This document shows positions 31,101 to 35,580 of a stretch of 35,580 nucleotides of DNA, piece by piece. Under the pieces are notes generated by a model. That model was given only the letters and a program-made list of their open reading frames with translations. It searched no databases and was not told the DNA's origin. Within the stretch, counting starts at the first letter, position 1; every line of letters starts with the position of its first letter. This stretch comes from an uncultured Clostridia bacterium (lineage in GTDB: Bacteria > Bacillota > Clostridia > TANB77 > CAG-508), in assembly GCA_947626555.1 (NCBI GenBank), contig CANQSP010000012.1, positions 1 to 35,580 on the forward strand, read 5' to 3'. A program made the position numbers and the translations under genes.

Positions 31101-34100
31101 GACACAATACCAGCGAGAACTACATTTGTAGAAGGCTCTATAAAAGTAAATGGAGAATCTAGTTACGAAATAGGAAGTAAATTAAATCATGAAGGAAAGG
31201 AATTAGAACCAAAAACAGAGATAGACTTGAGTCAAAAAACTCCAGAATATCTAGAAGAAGGAATAAAAGTATATGTTCCAGAAAAGACATACAATGCAGA
31301 AACAAGTAGATGGGAAAATGGAGAGGTAACAGTAAGCTTTGATGTAACAGTAAATGAAGAAACAGAAGGAGATGTAAGAAATAAAGCAGTAATAGACAAA
31401 GATCCAACAAATCCAGATGACCCAGATTTAGACGATCCAGATAATCCAAAAGAGCCAGAAGAGCCAACAAATGAGGTAGTAATACCAGTAGTAACATATG
31501 AAAAAGAATCAGCAATAATAGAAAGAAGAAAACCAGAACTAGCTTTAGAAGAAAACGAAGCAAGTGTAGGAGACAAAATAAAATACACAATTAGAATAAG
31601 CAATACAGGAAGTATAGACGTAGAAAATATAGAAGTAAAAGATAATATACCAGATGGTGTAGAAATAATAAACATAGAAAATGAAGGACACTTAGAAGAT
31701 GGTATAATAACATGGCAGATAGCACAAGTACAAGCAAATTCAGAAAAGACAGTAAGCTTCACAGTAAAAGTAAAATATACAAGAGATGAATACACAATAG
31801 CCAATATAGCTACAGTAGATGGAAAGGAAACAAACGAAACAGAAAATCCATATAAAAAGCCTGATCCACAAATAGAAAGCCAAGTTGATAAAACTGGAAC
31901 AGAAAAAATAACAACAAAAGATTCAAAAGTATATTATGAAATAAGATATAATGCACAAGTAGATGAATTTGTAGGAAAAGCAAGAATAACAATAGTAGAT
32001 ACTTTACCATACCCAATAGACACAGAAGATGAAAACTTAATATTAGACGAAGGAGAATATGAAGAAGTAGAAGATTTAGAAACAGGAGAAACAAAATACA
32101 CAGTAACATGGGTACAAGAAATAGATCCAATAGATACATTTGAAGCAGGAGAAGCAAAAGAAATATCAATAACAAAAGTATTAGGAGTAAACTTCATATA
32201 TGGAAGTCTAAACGATAATACAGGAAGTATGGAAAACAAAGTAGATGCAAAAATAGAATTATTAGAACCAATAACAAAAGAAGATCCAGATGAGCCAGAT
32301 GAGCCAACAGAATATGAGAAAGTAAAAGAAGACAATAAAGAAGATACGCATGATACTTCAATAGAAATACCGGCAAAAGTAGTAGTACATCACTACATCT
32401 ATGATGAAGAATTACAAGAAGAAACAGACGTAAGCATAGCACCAGATGTAACAATGGATGGATTTGTAGGAAGAGAGTATACTACAACACCATCAGAAGA
32501 GGTACCAGCAAACTACACATGTAAAAATGCAAAGCCAGATAAATACGAAGGAAAATTTACCGAAGAAGACATAGAAGTAACATACTACTATAGTTTAACA
32601 ACACCAGAAGTAACAAACGAAGTAGAAAAAACAGCAACAGTGGTACAAACTGACCCAGATGGGTCAATTGGGGACAGTCCCCAATTGAGAAGAGAAGACG
32701 GAATAGTAACATACACAATAAGATACAAAGCAACAATAAAAGACTACATAGGAAAAGCAGTAATAGAGATAGTAGATACATTACCATATGCAATAGACAC
32801 AACTAAAGCGGAGGTAGACTTAGATGGTGGAGAGTATAACGCAGAGAATAATACAATTACATGGCTAGAGACAATAGAGGGAATAGATACGTATGCTAAT
32901 AAAGATGTGCAACAAGAAAATGAAGAAGAAAGTAGTCAAGGACAACAAGGAACTAGCGAAGAACAAGGCGAGGGTTCTGTAGGACAAGGAACTGATGAAG
33001 AACAAGAAAAAATACAAGGACAATATGAAAACGGAACATATACAATAGAAATAGTAAAAGAAATTAAAGTAGTATATGTAGACCAAGATGTAACAAAAGA
33101 TATAGTAAATGAAGTAACAGGAAAAACGAATTTATATTATCCAGAAAATCATCCAGGAAAGGATCCAGAAGATGAGTTAGTAACGGAAGAAGCAACAGAT
33201 GACGAAGTGGTAAAACAAAAATACAAGGCAAATTTAAGAGTAGAGAAGATATGGCAAGATAATGATAATTTAAAACAACATCGTCCAGAAAGTGTAATGA
33301 TAACAATAAAAGAAAAAAATAGTGAAGAAATAGTATTTGAAAATATGGAAGGACTAGATGAAGAAGTAAAAGAAGTTCTAATAGAAATACTAAGTGAAGA
33401 AGGAAAGACAGTAGAGCTTAGCGAAGAAAACAACTGGTTATATGAAGTAACAGATTTACCAAAATATGATGAAACAGGAAGGAAATTAGAATATGTAGTA
33501 ACTGAAAGTGAAGTAAACGAAAATGACTTAGAATACTATGAGGAGCCAGAGATAGTAAACTTAGAAGATCAAACAGATGAAGCGACAAACTATGTGGTAA
33601 GAGTAAAGAATGCATACAAACTATTTGAAACAGATTTAAATACAGAGTTAACAAAAGATGGACCAGAGCAAATACATGCATCTAGAGAAATATTAAATTA
33701 TAAGATTCACTTTACAGCAGAAATAACAGATTATATAGGCGAATCAAAAGTAATATTAGTAGATACATTGCCATATGAAATAGACGAAGAAAAACCATAT
33801 GACTTAGCTGGAGGAACATATGATAGACTAGAAAAAACAATAACATGGGAAGATGACTTAGGACATATTAATGTAGGAAAAGAAGGAACATATTTAGTAG
33901 ATATAACAAAAGAAATATCATTAGTATATAAAGATTTAGATGCAACACAAGAAGAGATGATAAATGAAGTAAAAGGACGAATAGAGTTATATGAAACAGA
34001 ACAAAAAGACGAAAAAGAAACAACATATGAAACCGACATTAATATAAATGGAAAAGTAATAGTAAGATATGTAGATATAGACTCTAAGGAAGATATAACA

Positions 34101-35573
34101 TATAAAGAAATAGACGAAAATGGACAAGAACAAGTAAAATTATATAATTATGAAATAGAAGAAAAAGTCGGAACAGATTATGAAACAGAGCAAAAAGAGA
34201 TAGAAAACTACATATTTGTAGAACATACGGGCAATATACAAGGAAAAGTAACAGAAGAAGAGCAAGAAGTAATATACTATTATACAAGAGTACCAGCAAA
34301 AGTAATTGTAAAATATCAAGATGAAGAAGGAAATCCTTTAGATGAAGATGAAACAATATTAGGACAAATATGGGACCCATACACAACAGAAGAAAAAGAA
34401 TTTGAAGACTACATATTAGAGGAAGTAAAAGGCAATAAAGAAGGAACAATGGAAGAAACGGAGCAAGAAGTAGTATATGTATATAGAAGAATACCAGCAA
34501 AAGTAGTAGTAAGATATCTAGAAAAAGATACAGAAGAAGTGCTAGCAGAAGAGCTTATAATAGAAGGATTATCAGGATACAACTATGAAACAGAAAGGAA
34601 ACCAATTGAGAATTATAGGTCAGCAGAGCCAGAACCAGAAAATGCAACTGGAAAAATGAAAGTAGAAAAAGACTTAAGTAAGAAACCAACAGAACCAGGA
34701 TACATAGTAAATGACACAATAATAGTAACTTACTATTATGAAAAAATACCAAGTGGAACAGTAAAAGTAAAACATGTAGATATAGACACAAGAGAGGATA
34801 TAACATATACAGAAGAACATGCAGATGGAACAATAGAAGAAAAGACATATGGATATGATATAGAAGGATATGTAGGAGACAAATATGAGACAAAGCCAGA
34901 AGACATACCATATTACAATTTAGTAAAAGTACCAGAAAATGCAGAAGGAGAGTTAACAGAGGAAGAAGATACAGTAATATACTACTATGAAAAGAAACCA
35001 TTTAACTTTAGTGTAGAAAAAGTATTCAGAAGTGTAATATTAAATGGAGAAGTAAAAGACATAATAAATAATAAGTCTATGAAAGTAGAATTAGTATCAG
35101 CAACTATTCCAACTGCAAAATTACAAGTAACATATAAAATTATAGTAAAGAATACAGGAGAAATAGATGGAAAAGCAAAAGTAGTAGAAATGTTACCAGA
35201 AGGATATAGACTAGTAAATATAGCAGATTACTGGAATCAAATATCAGATGTAAGCTTAGAAGCAGTGGTAGAACTAAAAGCAGGAGAAGAAAAAGAATTA
35301 GAAGTAACAACAGAATGGATAAATGGAGAATCAAACTTTGGAATATTTGAAAATACAGTAAAAGTAGTAGATGTAGAAAATCCAGCAAACTTTGCAGAAA
35401 CAAGTGAAGAAGACAACACTGCGACAGCAGAATTAATAACAAGTATCAAAACAGGTATAGAAGTAAATATAATCTCAATACTTACTATAATAAGTTTAAC
35501 AATTTTATTAATAATATTAATATATGTATATAAAAGAGAAAAAAAGATGAAATTTTATAATAAAAACTGGTAA
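22191..35573 (+). CDS. Giant (4460-residue) multidomain surface protein with a membrane helix at each end
   Basis: One uninterrupted frame with GGAGG 7 bases before its ATG. After a Lys-rich start comes a membrane helix (about 26-48), then a largely unrecognised region to about 960 with a calcium-loop motif DLDGDGYAD (95-103). Approximate domains: four SpaA/Cna-B-like domains (963-1445); a beta-propeller-like region (1446-1865) with two more calcium-type loops; two repeat domains (1876-1975, 2139-2245) flanking two MucBP-like units; a Cna-B domain (2247-2347); six DUF11-like modules (2348-3224); three related domains with the motif VDTLPYxID (from about 3224, 3474 and 3811); a MucBP-like unit (3394-3473); a second Cna-B (3679-3810); four MucBP-like units (3954-4270); a last DUF11-like module; and a C-terminal helix (about 4427-4448) with a KREKKMK tail. 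No canonical LPXTG. Probable adhesin or surface fibre. Confidence 0.85.
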   Translation: MKDIDKKLIKMEKSKRTDKKRVINKKLVTSTGIGLIVVILLGILLFNAMFNNTQQMSNKYNPELAVAMEYPRVTAGEENVPNTNYVKFDAFFLKDLDGDGYADKIRGTCLGLSDTDTLYLNLNVLTNGTLENGHIEIQGKNINFKTAIVEDDVILGDYISENTTEINLKNVKRGTQKLIYGTIKAPSLDNDTKKYSSKINKVILTGTHRADNGQTTAIRKEINFTVDWHASVSCNIYNSKEAQDVSKAVDRENGSVNLSFYIGTKEEKNEAILKSSYLSGTIPPLNGYMPIKVEITGADITSTYDYNTGNFEITKLSEINSNKVVTKAVPRDNTYDFNVMYPIQAYDELGSDTISIQIPVQAYYEGYNNENKEFENPIKSNIATETLCFLWRKGAFGGIARFDVTVGTYRKFDKQYVVSKREPLKLYNKTEEQTYDTYKVDWYASIGSDGNGYSIRMKEQPQEKDEDRLLNSENQWYDMSAFTKNIGIYFSGASLTLGDNGEIRVYNADNEQLLHTFTKDDWGKYNDSTPFMYGTPVTHIKVETSSANRNTELIVHNIKEINDAEVVSKFGKTEFDKLQYIYSYLDGDVKAQNGNQYTDINMDENFALYEAPISVATIDITKDIFGTQKEEEDVNITIKADASGYNMEKWKNGKFLVELPKEVLDIKINSIISSDKSVNILAHEIYEQQGQKFIQIETENETPTNYDLVINCNLTADPRITTQTKPLKLYAINENNENYKNAINDTYDIDGDLNIVEKINYAEDDMYFISPSSLITDQQATNYNNNGDIVVAPQVAMIDKKEAHTATIKVNIKNDYGSTVSEVKIVGKIPTKGNTYVIDGESLGSTYNTTMQGAMTIPEELKQYVTVYYSDKEDATADLEDEYCNWTQTPDFTKVKSYLIDFGNYKLSVGEERSFSYNIEIPTGVKYNDISYSTHAVYFCLDTTGGKFKTETETSKLGFSIERKYNLVLKKLRQGMQTAVQGAVFTVKEENTNDSKIGTTNGQGTFTIKDLYVDRTYILEEVRTPNSFEKNTVEYKFKVKVSESTDELVLEPISGQGTIKTANIVQAREENKGALNIDVENIPKYQIVLTKKEKNSANTIPGATYNIKGGNLGSEGITIATDGKGKLTVLDLSREVEYTITEISAEGYYVDETPRKFKLTNNGGTLQFKTLSGTFTNTNVVIGTGVSGTEALDKVELELQDEKIPTYSVTLKKYAKDKDTTLNGAQFKIEGEGIKAGGEILTTSDAGTITINGLYEYIASKPKITGIYTVTEITPPQGYSLNTTPLKFKAQKNGQNLELKVISGSEFIRSVGSDGAKKQDITVTGSSIQIGLQDEPLFKITKVEKGTKTPIPNTKFRLIELNERYVEQGPARDINGEEVGELETINGKTIRVVTTDEEGVISYGLRSGLYKAVEVQPADGYILSDNEQSRTYYFGIDVSKAQETKQGVSWANEVASGNWNKVESAKKTQDEGIITVGYFSGKLDLNGDGVADLTGKNNDYNGFIAKYNGDGSLQFAKKVSCDENTKIKDIIVTQDREYIVVGYFNYGSLKVDEQQTGLTNTTLFEKGFVMKFTADGTYSWSKEIAEANKNVKAVSVVENGNKNIIVGANTDGNAKIVEYNQSGNEQNRAEIQDTVDIEDMTTNLTNTSIIVISSGKEATETSTTGRIDTYQNGAITSNATVDFNPSAITKLNTGRYIIVGNYLNRSQEVESSGDYDSIILQYDGNSALSNAKFIKGNLDDIVTSVEATKDGGFLVGAYTHSSTVDFNNDGNNEIQGKVGNTEALVLKYDNSGNYSSYKQISGSEMQQVTDVVERKENEFVAVGYFNSQTVSANKPNSYEINLNRLKYTDGFILNYGEIVTAPEIPQKTNIEVENELKKYVITTEVKLLQGQSEKGGSITGDSAGVIETVQHGKNSTSTIQIQPNSGYKILSITINDEEYPFTVEQSGTGLTLPNFTNMTSNKHIVVTFSNTVSSIIVHHYLDGTQTNPQPTKVSDDETKTGNIGEYYTTAPHTELERYDLKRKADNQYDLPTNKSGTYTQNVQEVTYLYVERKVPLTVHHYLEGTQTPVTLANGSRAQDVITQENIGTAYTTQALKPYDDGTETDRSKKLAEKYELCRTPTNAQGQYQYPGVEVTYEYRIKSYNVITKVKTHTELDKYDNGVQVKGGKILGEGQTPYEKVLHGESNELPITATPDSKYRIKGITLNDRPLVEGTDYTVNIADGSITLKTIKNITQDQIIVVEFEKEKTDILVTKEWNHENNVYEKPTKAEVKLIDVNHPERILGTVELSAANGYTHTFTGLEKYYNNDEEIIYTVIEEETDGENPIYYEPVITTGEGSIKVVNTFIGPVISQNKTYEIIAKDGSKVTTRDYVMEQEKIRYTITVTNEGQIERDVAIKDEIPAGTTFVEGSIKINGNESYELKDGSLASEKTQANLRDGITVTVPPRAQKENGQIVLSFEVIANKIAEGAGYAKDIYNTAVVEDGSIDKTEQEKEASSDKVTEKKPHITISKASAEGEKVSYAKPGRIAIGDEIIYTITVRNDGEAPGTVNIKDKIPTATVYKDESLSVTGQLETEQEYTIDQLTGEGIEVTVPEKEGEVVVQFSVIVTGMKTVEVEGTEGPEEQEVELDNEELIVNSATVEKNLENPNIEKETETTNEVENVYVKPIISENKTLTTQYGFGYVVEDEIITYAVVVYNAGGLAKDVKIQDIIPDGTTFIPESIRVNGNTMYREEDYSTKTAENLEEGIIVYVPEKENGIDGQTILSFKVSVNKLPDGILMKQIRNTAIVDDRQTNEKQTMVNKTDIEFKKTSNPETGSIVRKGDEITYTIEAENKGTAAQDIVIRDDIPEGTEFVEDSLTITRTIGENYFKYGKADLERGIEINLFDGEKLTLEFKVKVKNIKDGDKIKNVAVINGIPSNETEHTYSEAVISGEKIAETTNKKAYVIQGEQITYTIKLKNEGTTAGYAIVKDTIPARTTFVEGSIKVNGESSYEIGSKLNHEGKELEPKTEIDLSQKTPEYLEEGIKVYVPEKTYNAETSRWENGEVTVSFDVTVNEETEGDVRNKAVIDKDPTNPDDPDLDDPDNPKEPEEPTNEVVIPVVTYEKESAIIERRKPELALEENEASVGDKIKYTIRISNTGSIDVENIEVKDNIPDGVEIINIENEGHLEDGIITWQIAQVQANSEKTVSFTVKVKYTRDEYTIANIATVDGKETNETENPYKKPDPQIESQVDKTGTEKITTKDSKVYYEIRYNAQVDEFVGKARITIVDTLPYPIDTEDENLILDEGEYEEVEDLETGETKYTVTWVQEIDPIDTFEAGEAKEISITKVLGVNFIYGSLNDNTGSMENKVDAKIELLEPITKEDPDEPDEPTEYEKVKEDNKEDTHDTSIEIPAKVVVHHYIYDEELQEETDVSIAPDVTMDGFVGREYTTTPSEEVPANYTCKNAKPDKYEGKFTEEDIEVTYYYSLTTPEVTNEVEKTATVVQTDPDGSIGDSPQLRREDGIVTYTIRYKATIKDYIGKAVIEIVDTLPYAIDTTKAEVDLDGGEYNAENNTITWLETIEGIDTYANKDVQQENEEESSQGQQGTSEEQGEGSVGQGTDEEQEKIQGQYENGTYTIEIVKEIKVVYVDQDVTKDIVNEVTGKTNLYYPENHPGKDPEDELVTEEATDDEVVKQKYKANLRVEKIWQDNDNLKQHRPESVMITIKEKNSEEIVFENMEGLDEEVKEVLIEILSEEGKTVELSEENNWLYEVTDLPKYDETGRKLEYVVTESEVNENDLEYYEEPEIVNLEDQTDEATNYVVRVKNAYKLFETDLNTELTKDGPEQIHASREILNYKIHFTAEITDYIGESKVILVDTLPYEIDEEKPYDLAGGTYDRLEKTITWEDDLGHINVGKEGTYLVDITKEISLVYKDLDATQEEMINEVKGRIELYETEQKDEKETTYETDININGKVIVRYVDIDSKEDITYKEIDENGQEQVKLYNYEIEEKVGTDYETEQKEIENYIFVEHTGNIQGKVTEEEQEVIYYYTRVPAKVIVKYQDEEGNPLDEDETILGQIWDPYTTEEKEFEDYILEEVKGNKEGTMEETEQEVVYVYRRIPAKVVVRYLEKDTEEVLAEELIIEGLSGYNYETERKPIENYRSAEPEPENATGKMKVEKDLSKKPTEPGYIVNDTIIVTYYYEKIPSGTVKVKHVDIDTREDITYTEEHADGTIEEKTYGYDIEGYVGDKYETKPEDIPYYNLVKVPENAEGELTEEEDTVIYYYEKKPFNFSVEKVFRSVILNGEVKDIINNKSMKVELVSATIPTAKLQVTYKIIVKNTGEIDGKAKVVEMLPEGYRLVNIADYWNQISDVSLEAVVELKAGEEKELEVTTEWINGESNFGIFENTVKVVDVENPANFAETSEEDNTATAELITSIKTGIEVNIISILTIISLTILLIILIYVYKREKKMKFYNKNW
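32651..32688. repeat. In-frame GGGGAC palindrome inside the giant surface protein gene
   Basis: Two overlapping palindromes occur here. TGACCC (32651-32656) pairs with GGGTCA (32661-32666), and TCAATTGGGGAC (32664-32675) pairs perfectly with GTCCCCAATTGA (32677-32688) around a single A. In frame the unit reads TDPDGSIGDSPQLRR. Codons GGG and CCC stand out in a gene that otherwise prefers A-ending codons. The GGGGAC core recalls the intergenic elements at 19472-19612 and 20595-20646. Confidence 0.85.
32905..33025 (+). repeat. Imperfect tandem repeat coding a Gln/Glu/Gly-rich loop
   Basis: The sequence codes for a stretch containing QGQQGTSEEQGEG and later GQGTDEEQEKIQGQ. CAAGGAACT followed three bases later by GAAGAACAAG occurs twice about 39 bases apart, suggesting a tandem duplication that has diverged. 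The related domains starting at about 31861 and 33621 have no equivalent insertion at this point. Confidence 0.6.
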
Positions 35574-35580
35574 TTATAAC

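Noticed and set aside
31232-31804. A 190-codon open frame on the minus strand over the DUF11-like modules
   Set aside because: It is antisense to conserved repeated modules and contains the same Ser/Phe-rich simple patterns at each module, as expected of a shadow frame.
32651-32688. A transcription terminator at the palindrome inside the giant gene
   Set aside because: It lies in the middle of an uninterrupted frame, has no T tract after it, and the protein continues with well-formed domains.
22191-35573. Two or more adjacent genes merged by a sequencing or assembly error
   Set aside because: The frame is continuous over 13 kb, codon use and domain style are even throughout, and I see no internal start with a strong ribosome binding site at a domain border. 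Collapse or expansion of the repeats by assembly cannot be excluded.

Overview
The window is a 35.6 kb stretch of a very AT-rich, low-GC genome. Genes start with ATG, GTG or TTG behind strong AGGAGG-type ribosome binding sites, and several promoters match the sigma-A consensus closely. Gene content (GdpP, L9, DnaB, TilS and FtsH in a Bacillus/Clostridium-like order, and a sortase-anchored surface protein) points to a Gram-positive Firmicute, most likely an anaerobic gut-type, possibly uncultured member of the Clostridia. I cannot name a species. Every gene I accept lies on the + strand.

Layout. (1) 1-2362: the 3' end of an Rpn/PD-(D/E)XK-type protein cut by the window edge, then exodeoxyribonuclease III (exoA) and an AI-2E/PerM-family membrane protein. 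(2) 2363-10488: a 640-base non-coding region holding a strong promoter, a short terminated transcript candidate and foldable leader sequence, then rpoB and rpoC, separated by 187 bases that also contain hairpins. (3) 10489-17514: gdpP (c-di-AMP phosphodiesterase), a sortase-anchored surface protein with an IPQTG signal, then rplI, dnaB and tilS. The surface protein has its own promoter and terminators and splits the usual gdpP-rplI-dnaB string. (4) 17515-20650: ftsH, then a short-chain dehydrogenase gene bracketed by two different perfect inverted repeats, both with a GGGACGG core. (5) 20651-35573: a probable two-gene operon. It encodes a membrane-anchored protein with a non-catalytic-looking formylglycine-generating-enzyme (FGE/SUMF1) fold and a 4460-residue surface protein.

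Regions 1-4 are mostly housekeeping: repair, transcription, c-di-AMP turnover, translation, replication, tRNA modification and membrane proteolysis. The unusual biology is in region 5. The giant protein has a membrane segment near each end. Between them lie SpaA/Cna-B-like domains, a beta-propeller-like stretch with calcium-loop motifs, MucBP-like domains, Cna-B domains and a long run of DUF11-like modules. That suggests a surface fibre or loop held in the membrane at both ends.

The most distinctive signal is a family of GGGAC-core palindromes. Two copies are intergenic and a third sits in frame inside one repeated domain of the giant protein, where it adds about a dozen residues that the sister domains lack. 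No transposase able to move these elements is encoded in the window. Sequence composition, starts, motifs and palindromes were read directly. Family assignments rest on recognised motifs, not on searches.
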